Shown here: positions 52,220-61,627 of the stretch, in pieces
Position numbering within the stretch: the stretch's first letter is position 1
Layout of the letters: each line of letters opens with the position of its first letter
Assembly: GCF_011045025.1 (NCBI RefSeq)
Contig: NZ_JAAKZX010000018.1
Span: 18,180 to 82,179 of the forward strand
Direction of reading: 5' to 3'
From: Streptomyces ureilyticus
Lineage (GTDB): Bacteria > Actinomycetota > Actinomycetes > Streptomycetales > Streptomycetaceae
DNA: 64,000 nt
Notes under the pieces: model-generated
What the model was told of the DNA's origin: nothing
What the model saw: only the letters and a program-made list of their open reading frames with translations
Database searches by the model: none
Translations under genes and position numbers: made by a program

Positions 52220-53191
52220 ATGCCTGCAGTGACCGTTGAGAACCCGCTGACCCTGCCCCGTGTGGTGGCGTCGGCCGAGGCCGTGGCCCGCCCGGTGCTG
52301 GCGGTGACCAGCGCGCCGAGTGGGTTCGAGGGCGAGGGTTTCCCGGTCCGCCGCGCGTTCGCGGGGATCAATTACAAGTACCTCGACCCGTTCATCATGA
52401 TGGACCAGATGGGCGAGGTGGAGTACGCGCCCGGGGAGCCGAAGGGCACCCCCTGGCACCCCCACCGCGGCTTCGAGACCGTCACGTACATCATCGACGG
52501 GATCTTCGACCACCAGGACAGCCAGGGCGGCGGCGGCACCATCACCAACGGTGACACCCAGTGGATGACGGCCGGTTCAGGCCTGCTCCACATCGAGGCG
52601 CCCCCGGAGTCGCTCGTCATGTCCGGCGGTCTCTTCCACGGTCTCCAGCTGTGGGTGAACCTCCCGGCCAAGGACAAGATGATGTCCCCGCGGTACCAGG
52701 ACATCCGTGGTGGTCAGGTGCAGCTTCTCAGCACCCCCGACGGCGGCGCGCTGCTGCGCGTGATCGCCGGTGAGCTGGACGGTCACCAAGGGCCCGGCAT
52801 CACGCACACGCCGATCACGATGGTGCACGCGACGCTGGCGCCGGGCGCCGAGATCACCCTGCCTTGGCGAGAGGACTTCAACGGCCTCGCGTACGTACTG
52901 GCGGGCAAGGGAGCCGTGGGCGCGGAGCGCCGCCCGATCCACCTGGGCCAGACCGCGGTCTTCGGCGCCGGCTCCTCGCTGACCGTCCGCGCGGACGAGA
53001 AGCAGGACTCGCACACGCCTGACCTGGAGGTTGTCCTCCTCGGCGGGCAGCCCATCCGTGAGCCGATGGCGCACTACGGGCCGTTCGTGATGAACACCCG
53101 CGAGGAGCTGCAGCAGGCATTCGAGGACTTCCAGAAGGGACGACTGGGTACGATTCCGGCCGTGCACGGGATGTCCGAGGGCGGTCTCTGA
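52220..53191 (+). CDS. Pirin family protein
   Basis: 323 residues from ATG 52220, with AAGGAGG upstream. The N-terminal cupin has the pirin metal ligands in TPWHPHRGFETVTYIIDG, HQDSQG and GSGLLHIEAP. The C-terminal pirin_C domain ends near FVMNTREELQQAFEDFQ. Bacterial pirins include quercetinases and regulators of pyruvate dehydrogenase; its role here is not known. A small unknown gene follows 32 bases later. Confidence 0.92.
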   Translation: MPAVTVENPLTLPRVVASAEAVARPVLAVTSAPSGFEGEGFPVRRAFAGINYKYLDPFIMMDQMGEVEYAPGEPKGTPWHPHRGFETVTYIIDGIFDHQDSQGGGGTITNGDTQWMTAGSGLLHIEAPPESLVMSGGLFHGLQLWVNLPAKDKMMSPRYQDIRGGQVQLLSTPDGGALLRVIAGELDGHQGPGITHTPITMVHATLAPGAEITLPWREDFNGLAYVLAGKGAVGAERRPIHLGQTAVFGAGSSLTVRADEKQDSHTPDLEVVLLGGQPIREPMAHYGPFVMNTREELQQAFEDFQKGRLGTIPAVHGMSEGGL

Positions 53192-53223
53192 GGGACGGGA
53201 CGCGGAACGGAAGGACGGCGGGT

Positions 53224-53490
53224 ATGGCACAGGAGAATCCGGAAATCCACCTCGTGTTCCACCCCGTCGTCGGGGAGCCGCTGGCCGTCAGGAGCCGGGA
53301 CTTCGAGTCGCTGGAGTCGGCGGAAGACAGTGTCACCGAGGCGCTGGAGCAGGAGCGCACCCTGCGCTTCGAGCTGAACGGCCGTGACGGCGTCGACAGT
53401 GGGACCCTGTTGGTCAACTGCTCCAACGTCGTCGCGGTCAAGGTACGGCCGGGGTCGGACAAGGGTGCCGACGACGGCCAGTACCTCTGA
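53224..53490 (+). CDS. Small conserved hypothetical protein
   Basis: 88 residues from ATG 53224, with GGAAGGA upstream. The sequence has a beta-alpha-beta look (IHLVFHPVVGEPLAVRSRDF, then DSGTLLVNCSNVVAVKVRPG). I do not recognise the family. It follows the pirin gene closely and may be co-transcribed with it. Confidence 0.6.
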   Translation: MAQENPEIHLVFHPVVGEPLAVRSRDFESLESAEDSVTEALEQERTLRFELNGRDGVDSGTLLVNCSNVVAVKVRPGSDKGADDGQYL

Positions 53491-53504
53491 TCACGTACGG
53501 ATGA

Positions 53505-55724
53505 TCACGTGCCGATGATCGTCTCGGCCTCTCCGGAGCCGTCCGATTCGGAACCGGACGGTTCTGCGCCGTCCGGTTCCGCGCCGTCCGGTTCGTAGAG
53601 CTCGAACCAGATGCTCTTGCCCTCGCCCCGCGGGTCCACTCCCCAGGCGTCAGAGAGCAGTTCCATGAGCATCAAGCCCCGCCCGGAGGACGCCAGTTCT
53701 CCGGGCTGACGCTTGTGCGGCAGGGCGTCGCTGCAGTCGGTGACCTCGACCCGGATCCGTCGGGAGCCCGCCTCGCCCGTCATCTCGGCGACGAGCAGCG
53801 CTTCGGCGTCCGTGTGTACGAGTACGTTCGTGACCATCTCCGAGACCAGGAGCACCGCCGAGTCGATCTGGTCCTCGGAGGACCAGTCGTGGAGCAGTTC
53901 CTTCAGCTGCCGGCGTGCGTCCGCGACCCGCTCGGGCTCGGCCTGAGCCACGGTCAGCACGGTGCGGCGGACGGAGGTCCGTGCCGCCGGCTGGTCGCCG
54001 CAGCCGCAGCCCTCCCCCTGCCGGCACAGCAGCAGGACCGCGATGTCGTCCTCCCGGCGGTCCACCAGCGGTCCGGTCATGTGGTGCGAGGAGGGCCCGT
54101 GCACGGCCTGGACCAGCGCGTCGGCCAGCGTCTCCAGGTCGCTCGTCTCGCCGTCGTGGCTCTCCAGGATCTTGCGGATCCGGAGCCAGCCGGTGTCGAG
54201 GTCGTGCCCGCCGGTCTCGATGAGCCCGTCGGTGCAGATCAGCATGGTCTCGCCGGGTTCCAGGGCGAGCCGCGTCGTCGGATAGTCCGCGTCCGGGTCG
54301 ATGCCGAGCGGCAGTCCGCCCGCGGTCGGCCGGGTCAGCACGGTCCCGTCGGCCATCCGTATCGCCGGGTCCGGGTGCCCGGCGCGGGCGATGTCCAGTA
54401 CGCCGGTCGCGGGGTCGACCTCCACGTACAGGCAGGTCGCGAAGCGCAGGTCGGCGGCCTCCTCCTCGGACGTCATCCCGTACAGAAACCGGGAGGCGCG
54501 CGACAGCACGGCGTCCGGGCGGTGCCCTTCGGAGGCGTACGCCCTGAGCGCGATCCGCAGCTGGCCCATCAGCCCGGCGGCGCGTACGTCATGGCCCTGG
54601 ACGTCGCCGATGACGAGCGCGAATCTGCCTCCGCCGGGCTGCGTCCGGGAAGTGCCCCCGGGGAGCGGGATCATGTCGTACCAGTCGCCGCCGACCTGGA
54701 GTCCGCCGCCGGTGGGCACGTACCGTGCGGCCACGGTCATGCCGGGGATCTGCGGCCCCAGGTTGGGCAGCATCGAGCGCTGGAGGCCGTCGGTCAGTTC
54801 GCGTTCGGACTCGGCGGCGCCGGCACGGGAGAGGGCCTGCGCGAGCATCCGGGCGACGGTGGTGAGGACGGAGCGTTCGTCGGGTGTGAAGGAGACGCGG
54901 TAGGTGAAGGCCGCCATCCACGCGCCTATCGTGCGGCCCGCGACGACGAGCGGCAGAAACGCCCACGACTGCCTGCCGAAACCCTGGGCGAGCGGCCACC
55001 AGGCGGGGAAGCGTTTCCGGTAGTCCTTCGGGGAGGAGAGATAGACGGCACGGCCGGTGCGTACGACCTCCGCGGCCGGATGGTCCGTGTCCACGGACAT
55101 CGCGGAGGACGGTCCTTCGTCGTCGGACTGGTGCCCGTGGTGGCCGATGAGCGTCAGACGGTCGCCCTGAGTGCCGTACACGGCCAGGCCGTCCGGTGAG
55201 AAGCCGGGCATCGACAGGCCGGCCGCGACCCGCAGCACCTCCGCCGTGGACCGGGCCTCTGCCAGTGCGCGCCCGGCGTCCAGCAGGAACGCCTCGCGGG
55301 AACGGCGCCAGTCACCGGTGACGGGGGTGCGGGAGGCGGCCCCCGGCGGTGGCTCGGAGACCTCCTGGAGGGTGCCGACCAGCTGGTAGGAGTGCGATTC
55401 AGTGTCGTACGACGGCTTGGAGCGGCTGCGCACCGTACGCAGTACGCGTCCCTGCTCGTCCATGACCCGCATCCGGAGTTCGGCGATGGTGCCCTCGGAG
55501 GCGGCGAGCTGGACGACCGGTTTGACCTCGTTCCAGTCGACCGGGTGGAAGCGGGCGCGGGCGCCGGCCTCCGTCAGCGTGATCGCTTCAGCGGGCAGTC
55601 CGAGCAGCCGTGCGGCCTCGGCGTCCAGAGTGACCAGTTCGGCCGCGTTGTCCCAACGCCACAGGCCGGTCGCGAGGGCGGCCAGGACGTCCCCCACGGC
55701 GGGCAGGGGCTCACCAGTGCGCAT
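53505..55724 (-). CDS. PAS-GAF-SpoIIE phosphatase-HATPase signalling protein
   Basis: 739 residues from ATG 55724; the frame runs further upstream through the parS site but lacks a start of better quality. Domains in order: PAS (about 1-105), GAF (about 125-290), PP2C/SpoIIE phosphatase (about 310-530, with GGDWYDMIPLPGG and VIGDVQGHD) and a C-terminal GHKL ATPase of the anti-sigma type (about 590-700, with LLVSEMVTNVLVHT). It can both dephosphorylate and phosphorylate anti-anti-sigma proteins in principle. The C-terminus carries a short repeat of Glu-Pro-Asp-Gly-Ala. Stimulus unknown. Confidence 0.92.
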   Translation of the reverse strand: MRTGEPLPAVGDVLAALATGLWRWDNAAELVTLDAEAARLLGLPAEAITLTEAGARARFHPVDWNEVKPVVQLAASEGTIAELRMRVMDEQGRVLRTVRSRSKPSYDTESHSYQLVGTLQEVSEPPPGAASRTPVTGDWRRSREAFLLDAGRALAEARSTAEVLRVAAGLSMPGFSPDGLAVYGTQGDRLTLIGHHGHQSDDEGPSSAMSVDTDHPAAEVVRTGRAVYLSSPKDYRKRFPAWWPLAQGFGRQSWAFLPLVVAGRTIGAWMAAFTYRVSFTPDERSVLTTVARMLAQALSRAGAAESERELTDGLQRSMLPNLGPQIPGMTVAARYVPTGGGLQVGGDWYDMIPLPGGTSRTQPGGGRFALVIGDVQGHDVRAAGLMGQLRIALRAYASEGHRPDAVLSRASRFLYGMTSEEEAADLRFATCLYVEVDPATGVLDIARAGHPDPAIRMADGTVLTRPTAGGLPLGIDPDADYPTTRLALEPGETMLICTDGLIETGGHDLDTGWLRIRKILESHDGETSDLETLADALVQAVHGPSSHHMTGPLVDRREDDIAVLLLCRQGEGCGCGDQPAARTSVRRTVLTVAQAEPERVADARRQLKELLHDWSSEDQIDSAVLLVSEMVTNVLVHTDAEALLVAEMTGEAGSRRIRVEVTDCSDALPHKRQPGELASSGRGLMLMELLSDAWGVDPRGEGKSIWFELYEPDGAEPDGAEPSGSESDGSGEAETIIGT

Positions 55725-55875
55725 TGGGCCACTGTAGGAAGAGGTGATCGTGAGAAGCCACCAAAGGGAGAAAGGCCACCCTTCAGGGGGTCGGACCGTG
55801 ACCGGCCCGTGATGGTCGTGACCCGCCCGTAATGGTGGGGAGGCGGGCATTGGCTCCCCGGTACGCTTGGGCCTG

Positions 55876-55891
55876 TGTTTCACGTGAAACA
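55876..55891. other. Perfect parS site
   Basis: TGTTTCACGTGAAACA, matching the ParB-binding consensus exactly; the palindrome extends to 22 bp (55873-55894). It lies between the phosphatase gene and aspS, in non-coding DNA. Confidence 0.95.
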
Positions 55892-55963
55892 CAGACCGTG
55901 ACGCACAGACCGACATACAGGCTGTGACACAAGCCCCGATCCGCGAAGGCTGGATGAACGACG

Positions 55964-57727
55964 ATGCATCGGTACAGGTCCCACACCTGCGGCGAGCTCC
56001 GCGCCTCTGACGTCGGCAGCGACGTCCGGCTGAGCGGCTGGCTGCACAATCGGCGCGACCTGGGTGGCATCCTCTTCATCGATCTGCGCGATCACTACGG
56101 CATCACGCAGCTGGTCGCTCGCCCCGGCACGGCCGCGTACGAGGCGCTGGACAAGCTCTCCAAGGAGTCGACCGTCCGCGTCGACGGCCAGGTTGTCTCG
56201 CGCGGCGCCGAGAACATCAACCCGGACCTGCCGACCGGCGAGGTCGAGGTCGAGGTGAGCGAGGTCGAACTGCTCGGCGCCGCCGCCCCGCTGCCCTTCA
56301 CGATCAACACCGAGGACGGTGTGAACGAGGAGCGGCGACTGGAGTACCGCTTCCTGGATCTGCGCCGCGAGCGCATGCACCGCAACATCATGCTGCGTAC
56401 GGCGGTCATCTCCGCGATCCGCAGCAAGATGACGGCGCTCGGCTTCAACGAGCTGGCGACCCCGATCCTCACCGCCACCTCGCCCGAGGGCGCCCGCGAC
56501 TTCGTCGTCCCGTCCCGCCTGCACCCGGGCAGGTTCTACGCCCTGCCGCAAGCCCCGCAGCAGTTCAAGCAGCTGCTGATGATCTCCGGCTTCGACCGCT
56601 ACTTCCAGATCGCGCCCTGCTTCCGCGACGAGGACGCGCGCGCGGACCGTTCGCCGGGCGAGTTCTACCAGCTCGACGTGGAGATGTCCTTCGTCGAGCA
56701 GGAGGACGTGTTCCGGCCGATCGAGCAGCTGATGACGGAGCTGTTCGAGGAGTTCGGCAACGGCCGCCATGTCACCTCCCCCTTCCCGCGGATCCCGTTC
56801 CGCGAGGCGATGCTGAAGTACGGCTCCGACAAGCCGGACCTGCGGGCCCAGCTGGAGCTGGCCGACATCACCGACATCTTCGAGGGCTCGGAGTTCAAGG
56901 CCTTCGCGGGCAAGCACGTACGGGCGTTGCCGGTGCCGGACGTGTCCTCGCAGCCCCGCAAATTCTTCGACCAGCTCGGTGACTATGCCGTCTCGCAGGG
57001 CGCGAAGGGCTTGGCGTGGGTGCGGGTCGCCGAGGACGGCTCGCTGACCGGCCCGATCGCGAAGTTCCTGACGGAGGAGAACGTCGCGGAGCTGACCAAG
57101 CGGCTGTCTCTCGCCGCCGGTCACGCGGTGTTCTTCGGCGCGGGCGAGTTCGACGAGGTCTCGAAGATCATGGGCGCGGTGCGCGTAGAGGCCGCTCGTC
57201 GCTCCGGCCACTTCGAGGAGGACGTCTTCCGCTTCTGCTGGGTCGTCGACTTCCCGATGTTCGAGAAGGACGAGGAGACCGGGAAGATCGACTTCTCCCA
57301 CAACCCCTTCTCGATGCCGCAGGGCGGAATGGAAGCCCTGGAGACCCAGGACCCCCTCGACGTCCTGGCCTGGCAGTACGACATCGTCTGCAACGGCGTC
57401 GAGCTGTCCTCCGGCGCGATCCGGAACCACGAGCCGGACATCATGCTCAAGGCCTTCGGTATCGCGGGCTATGAGGCGGAGACGGTGGAGCGCGAGTTCG
57501 CGGGCATGCTCCGCGCGTTCCGCTTCGGCGCCCCTCCGCACGGCGGCATCGCGCCGGGCGTCGACCGGATCGTGATGCTCCTGGCCGACGAGCCCAACAT
57601 CCGCGAGACGATCGCCTTCCCGCTCAACGGCAACGCCCAGGACCTGATGATGGGCGCGCCGACGGAGCTGGAGGAGGCCCGGCTGCGGGAGCTGCACCTT
57701 TCGGTCCGGAAGCCGCAGCCCAAGTAA
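55964..57727 (+). CDS. aspS: Aspartyl-tRNA synthetase
   Basis: 587 residues from ATG 55964. An N-terminal OB-fold anticodon-binding domain ([20 protein letters not shown]) precedes the class II catalytic core: [20 protein letters not shown], motif 2 in [17 protein letters not shown], and motif 3 in [14 protein letters not shown] bacterial-type GAD insertion domain is present ([20 protein letters not shown] region). It charges tRNA-Asp. Whether it also charges tRNA-Asn cannot be told here. A strong terminator follows. Confidence 0.97.
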   Translation: MHRYRSHTCGELRASDVGSDVRLSGWLHNRRDLGGILFIDLRDHYGITQLVARPGTAAYEALDKLSKESTVRVDGQVVSRGAENINPDLPTGEVEVEVSEVELLGAAAPLPFTINTEDGVNEERRLEYRFLDLRRERMHRNIMLRTAVISAIRSKMTALGFNELATPILTATSPEGARDFVVPSRLHPGRFYALPQAPQQFKQLLMISGFDRYFQIAPCFRDEDARADRSPGEFYQLDVEMSFVEQEDVFRPIEQLMTELFEEFGNGRHVTSPFPRIPFREAMLKYGSDKPDLRAQLELADITDIFEGSEFKAFAGKHVRALPVPDVSSQPRKFFDQLGDYAVSQGAKGLAWVRVAEDGSLTGPIAKFLTEENVAELTKRLSLAAGHAVFFGAGEFDEVSKIMGAVRVEAARRSGHFEEDVFRFCWVVDFPMFEKDEETGKIDFSHNPFSMPQGGMEALETQDPLDVLAWQYDIVCNGVELSSGAIRNHEPDIMLKAFGIAGYEAETVEREFAGMLRAFRFGAPPHGGIAPGVDRIVMLLADEPNIRETIAFPLNGNAQDLMMGAPTELEEARLRELHLSVRKPQPK

Positions 57728-57763
57728 GGCCGCAGCCGAAGTAATCCTGTCCGGTGGCCGTTT

Positions 57764-57795
57764 GTGGCCCGGAACCGACGCCGGTTCCGGGCCAC
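57764..57795 (+). terminator. Terminator after aspS
   Basis: GTGGCCCGGAACCG and CGGTTCCGGGCCAC, a 14-bp perfect stem with a four-base loop, 36 bases after the stop. Confidence 0.87.
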
Positions 57796-57900
57796 TTCGC
57801 GTCTCCGCGAACCCCGTGGACGTACAACCTGTGAGAGTCACGTGGAATCCCACAGTCCGTGCCCATGTCGCTGACAGGCACCGTCCCTAACGTCCTGCCC

Positions 57901-58860
57901 ATGACTGGGACCGAGACTCACAAGACTCAACAGCCGAAGCACAAACGGGACTTGACGCGGCGCAAGGTCGTCGTGGCGGGTGGCGCGGCCGTGGCCGCGG
58001 TGGGCGTCGGCGGCGGTGTCGCCGCGACCGCGAACGCGGGCCAGACGACCAGTACGGGGAGCACGGGCCAGGGCGCCACCGCGAAGGCGGCCGCCGGCAG
58101 TGCCGCGGAGGAGTGCTACAAGCTCACCTCCGAGACCACCGAGGGCCCGTACTACATCGACGCGGACAAGATCCGCCGCGACATCACCGAGGACAAGGAG
58201 GGCATCCCGCTGACCCTCCGCATCAAGGTGATCGACTCCGAGAGCTGCAAGCCGGTCCGCAACGCGGCCGTCGACATCTGGCACTGCGACGCGCTGGGCA
58301 TCTACTCCGGCTACGAGGACGTCTCCACCGGCGGCGGTGGCGGTACGCCGCCCAGCGGCACCCCCTCCGACGCGCCGTCCGACGCGCCGTCCGGCGCGCC
58401 GACCGGCTCCCCGCCGGAGGGCGGTGGCGGCGGTGGCGTCCATGAGGAGCCCACCGACGACGAGCGCTACCTGCGCGGCACCTGGCGGACGGACAAGCAG
58501 GGCTTCGTCACCTTCAAGACGATCTTCCCGGGCTGGTACCAGGGCCGCTGTGTCCACATCCACACCAAGGTGCACGTCAACGGCGAGTGGACCGACGCCG
58601 GTTATGAGGGCGGCAACACCTGCCACACTGGCCAGTTCTTCTTCGACGAGGAGTCCGTGCTCGCCTCCGCCGAGGTCGAGCCGTACTCGACGTCCACGAC
58701 GGAGCGCACGACGCTCGAAGAGGACACGATCTACGACCAGAGCGGCACCACGGGCGGCCTGCTCAAGCTGAAGTACAGGAAGGGCGCCATCGCCAAGGGC
58801 GTCCTCGGCACCATCACGGTGGGCGTGGACCCGGAGGCGACGAACACGGGCACGGGCTGA
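57901..58860 (+). CDS. Secreted intradiol ring-cleavage dioxygenase
   Basis: 319 residues from ATG 57901 (in-frame GTG 57859 and ATG 57865 are alternatives). A Tat-type signal peptide is likely: RDLTRRKVVVAGGAAVAAVG with twin Arg. The dioxygenase fold has the iron ligands Tyr in TEGPYYID, and Tyr plus two His in GWYQGRCVHIHTKVH. A Gly/Pro/Ser-rich insert near residues 145-180 contains short Pro-Ser-Asp-Ala repeats. Such extracellular enzymes cleave catechol-like rings, perhaps from lignin. Confidence 0.9.
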   Translation: MTGTETHKTQQPKHKRDLTRRKVVVAGGAAVAAVGVGGGVAATANAGQTTSTGSTGQGATAKAAAGSAAEECYKLTSETTEGPYYIDADKIRRDITEDKEGIPLTLRIKVIDSESCKPVRNAAVDIWHCDALGIYSGYEDVSTGGGGGTPPSGTPSDAPSDAPSGAPTGSPPEGGGGGGVHEEPTDDERYLRGTWRTDKQGFVTFKTIFPGWYQGRCVHIHTKVHVNGEWTDAGYEGGNTCHTGQFFFDEESVLASAEVEPYSTSTTERTTLEEDTIYDQSGTTGGLLKLKYRKGAIAKGVLGTITVGVDPEATNTGTG

Positions 58861-58881
58861 CGGACGTACGGCTCGCCCGCC

Positions 58882-58916
58882 ACGGGCCCGGAACCGCCCC
58901 CGAGTTCCGGGCCCGT
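58882..58916. terminator. Bidirectional terminator
   Basis: ACGGGCCCGGAAC and GTTCCGGGCCCGT, a perfect 13-bp stem with a nine-base loop, between the convergent dioxygenase and phosphotransferase genes. Confidence 0.86.
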
Positions 58917-58948
58917 CATCTCGCCACCAGCTCAGGTCACGCTCCAGC

Positions 58949-59698
58949 TCACGTAACGCTCCACAAAAGCCGGTAGAACTCCGTCCGCCTCGGGTCGGGA
59001 GCGATGCCGTACCCGTCGAGGAGGGTGTCGTCCCAGCCCGGGCCGTAGTTCCACTCGGTGCTCCAGGTGGCGACGGCCAGGTCGGCCCAGCGGTCGGCGA
59101 GGCCGAGGGAGCCCATGTCCACGTGGCCCGACCATGAACCGTCCTCGTGCAGCAGGGTGTTCGGGGCGCAGGGGTCGCCGTGGCAGACGACGAGGCGGTC
59201 GACCGGCGGGGGTTCGGGCAGGTCAGAGGGTACTTCGAGGCCTGACCGGCGGGCGCGCTCCAGACGGTGCTCGACGGACCAGCTGAACGGGCAGTCGGCC
59301 ACGGGCAGTTGGTCGTGCAGGGCGCGCAGCCCCGCCCCCAAGGCTCGTACGGCCGTGGCGGGATCCGCCTGCCACCGGGGGCTGACGGCGCTCTCGCCGA
59401 CCAGCGCGTACGTGACGAGCCAGGCTCCGTCCGCATCGGCTCCGTACTCCCGGACGCGAGGTACGGGCGTGAAGTCCCCGGCCCAGCACAGCCGTTCCAC
59501 CTCGGCGGGCAGGTCCAGGCCGGAGCCCGTCGGCGCCCACTTGGCGAACAGCCGCCCCTGGTCGTGGTCGTCGCCGATCCGGAAGGTCAGGCCGCCCAAC
59601 TGGTTCAGCCATACGGGCAACAGCGGTCTGTCTCCGGCCAGTTCGGCGATCGGTGCGGGCACGCGTACGGCTGAGGTCGGTGGTCCGGCGTGGGGCAT
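58949..59698 (-). CDS. Aminoglycoside phosphotransferase-like protein
   Basis: 249 residues from ATG 59698, with AGGAGA ten bases upstream; ATG 59767 and 59782 are longer alternatives. Kinase motifs of the APH family are complete: VVCHGDPCAPNTLL (catalytic Asp and Asn) and HVDMGSLGLADRWADLAVAT (metal-binding Asp). LPVWLNQLGGLTFRIG near the N-terminus fits APH(3')-type enzymes. It may phosphorylate an aminoglycoside or another small hydroxyl compound. Resistance cannot be claimed from sequence. No antibiotic cluster surrounds it. Confidence 0.85.
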   Translation of the reverse strand: MPHAGPPTSAVRVPAPIAELAGDRPLLPVWLNQLGGLTFRIGDDHDQGRLFAKWAPTGSGLDLPAEVERLCWAGDFTPVPRVREYGADADGAWLVTYALVGESAVSPRWQADPATAVRALGAGLRALHDQLPVADCPFSWSVEHRLERARRSGLEVPSDLPEPPPVDRLVVCHGDPCAPNTLLHEDGSWSGHVDMGSLGLADRWADLAVATWSTEWNYGPGWDDTLLDGYGIAPDPRRTEFYRLLWSVT

Positions 59699-60040
59699 GG
59701 GCGCATGGTCTCCTGCGGTACGGCTGACGGGCGAGCGATTTTCCAACCCAGGTAGGCGCACCGCCATTTGCGAGTAATTCACCTCGAAGTCGATCGAGAA
59801 CCTCGTCTACTCCGGTGACGGGATCGAGAGCGGGGCGACTGGAGATGGGAGGAACCGGAGGGGGAGCTTCGGCTGGAGGTGAGCTCCTTGAGGCCAACTC
59901 CCGCCCTGCCTTACCTACTTGGTGGCAACCTTTCTTGTGCCCGTGACCACAGATGAGTCAGGAGCTCCGTTCACGCGGGGCTCCGCGAACCTCGTGCACG
60001 TTCCGCTTCGCGTGCACCTGAACCACGTAAGGACTCATCC
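59699..60040. other. Gene-free stretch before the pectate lyase gene
   Basis: About 340 bases between two divergent genes. If the phosphotransferase starts at a longer form, part of this is coding. I saw no convincing promoter motif or strong inverted repeat. Confidence 0.45.
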
Positions 60041-61375
60041 GTGGCATCCACTTCCCACCGCCGGTCCCATCGCCGACGGCGCACCGCGCTGGTGTCGGCC
60101 GCCGCCGTGGCGGCCGCCGGGCTCGGCGCGGTCCCCTTTGTGATGAACGCGAACGCCACCCCGCCCGCCGTCGAGCCGGCCCGCCAGTCGCTGCCCGCCA
60201 AGGACGGCTGGGCGGCGAACGGATCCGGTACGACGGGCGGCGCGAAGGCCGACTCCAAGCATGTCTACACCGTCAGCACCCGCGCCCAGCTGGCGAAGGT
60301 GCTGGGAAAGGGCACCGACTCCACGCCGAAGATCATCAAGGTGAAGGGCACGATCGACGCGAACGGCGGCAGCAGCTGCGCCGACTACGCCGCCGGTACG
60401 GGTTACTCGCTCGCCGCCTATCTCAAGGCGTACGACCCGAAGACGTACGGCAAGAAGATGCCGTCCGGCACTCAGGAGAACGCCCGCGAGGCCGCCGAGG
60501 CCAAGCAGAAGAAGAACATCGTCTTCAAGGTGCCCGCCAACACCACCATCGTGGGCGTCCCCGGCACGAAGGCCGGCATCAAGGGCGGCAGCCTTCAGGT
60601 GCAGGACGTGAAGAACATCATCATCCGCAATCTCACCTTCTCCGCCACCGAGGACTGCTTCCCGCAGTGGGATCCGACGGACGGCTCGGCGGGCGAGTGG
60701 AATTCGAACTACGACTCGGTGACCCTGCGCGGCGCGACGAACGTCTGGGCCGACCACAACACGTTCACGGACGCGCCGACCTTCGACAAGGCGCTGAAGA
60801 CGTACTTCGGCCGCAAGTACCAGATCCATGACGGCGCCCTGGACATCACCAACGGCTCCGACCTGGTGACCGTGGAGCGGAACCAGTTCACCAACCACGA
60901 CAAGACGATGCTGATCGGCAGCAGCGACTCCGACACCAAGGGCAAGCTGCGCGTCACCATCCACCACAACGTGTGGAAGGGCATCACCCAGCGCGCCCCG
61001 CTGGCCCGCATCGGCCAGATCCACCTCTACAACAACTTCTACGACACGACGACCGTCAACGGTTACGCCCCCAAGTACAGCCTCGACTCCCGCGCCGAGG
61101 CCCAGGTGGTCGCGGAGCACAACGCCTGGACGGTGCCCTCCGGAGGCAAGGTCGCCAAGCTGCTGAGCGGAGACGGCACGGGCTCGGTCGCGGGCAGCGG
61201 CAACCTCGTCAACGGCAAGTCGACCAATATCGTCGCCGCGTACAACGCCGCGTCGTCGAAGAAGATCAAGACGACGGTGAACTGGAAGCCGACGCTGACG
61301 GCGGGGCTGCAGACGTCGGCGAAGAGCCTGCCGGTGGAGCTGCTGAAGACGGCGGGGGCGGGGGTTCTTCGCTGA
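60041..61375 (+). CDS. Secreted pectate lyase (PL1)
   Basis: 444 residues from GTG 60041, with AAGGA upstream. The signal peptide has a basic start (RRSHRRRRT) and hydrophobic core (ALVSAAAVAAAGLGAVPFVM). The parallel beta-helix of PL1 lyases is shown by IIIRNLTFSATEDCFPQWDP, WADHNTFTDAPTF, and VTIHHNVWKGITQRAPLARI with the catalytic Arg in RAPLAR. It cuts de-esterified pectin by beta-elimination using calcium. It supports a plant-matter lifestyle. A strong terminator follows. Confidence 0.95.
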   Translation: MASTSHRRSHRRRRTALVSAAAVAAAGLGAVPFVMNANATPPAVEPARQSLPAKDGWAANGSGTTGGAKADSKHVYTVSTRAQLAKVLGKGTDSTPKIIKVKGTIDANGGSSCADYAAGTGYSLAAYLKAYDPKTYGKKMPSGTQENAREAAEAKQKKNIVFKVPANTTIVGVPGTKAGIKGGSLQVQDVKNIIIRNLTFSATEDCFPQWDPTDGSAGEWNSNYDSVTLRGATNVWADHNTFTDAPTFDKALKTYFGRKYQIHDGALDITNGSDLVTVERNQFTNHDKTMLIGSSDSDTKGKLRVTIHHNVWKGITQRAPLARIGQIHLYNNFYDTTTVNGYAPKYSLDSRAEAQVVAEHNAWTVPSGGKVAKLLSGDGTGSVAGSGNLVNGKSTNIVAAYNAASSKKIKTTVNWKPTLTAGLQTSAKSLPVELLKTAGAGVLR

Positions 61376-61426
61376 GGAATCTTTACTGACCTCGCGCTTG
61401 TCCCCTCGGCCGGGGTATCTGCTGCG

Positions 61427-61465
61427 AAAAGCGTGAACACTCTCCCGGAGAGTGTTCACGCTTTT
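61427..61465 (+). terminator. Terminator after pectate lyase
   Basis: An 18-bp perfect stem (AAAAGCGTGAACACTCTC with its complement) and a three-base loop ending in TTTT, 50 bases after the stop. Confidence 0.9.
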
Positions 61466-61573
61466 CACGTTGGCTCTCTGCTGGCCTTCTGCGGTGAGGG
61501 CCGAAGGCCGGGAACCGTGAGCCGTGAGCCGTGAGCGGGGAACGCCTCGTCCGTTCTGGGCGTTGTTCTCTGT

Positions 61574-61605
61574 GTTGAGTCGTTGAGTCGTTGAGTCGTT
61601 GAGTC
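61574..61605. repeat. Four tandem copies of an 8-bp unit
   Basis: GTTGAGTC repeated four times without change, 22 bases before the sortase gene. A nearby GTGAGCC repeat lies at about 61517-61535. Copy number may vary between strains. Confidence 0.8.
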
Positions 61606-61627
61606 CCGGCTACCGGTCCCGAGTGCT

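Noticed and set aside
55725..55916. N-terminal extension of the SpoIIE phosphatase through the parS site
   Set aside because: The added residues (VFHVKH and basic stretch) are translated parS and intergenic DNA; ATG 55724 directly begins the PAS domain.
55880..57853. A long minus-strand frame opposite aspS
   Set aside because: It is a mirror of the synthetase gene, with no family motifs and no credible start.
59699..59897. Minus-strand frame with LANGGAPTW before the phosphotransferase gene
   Set aside because: It is out of frame with that gene, short, and has no recognisable family; it was not strong enough to list as a gene.
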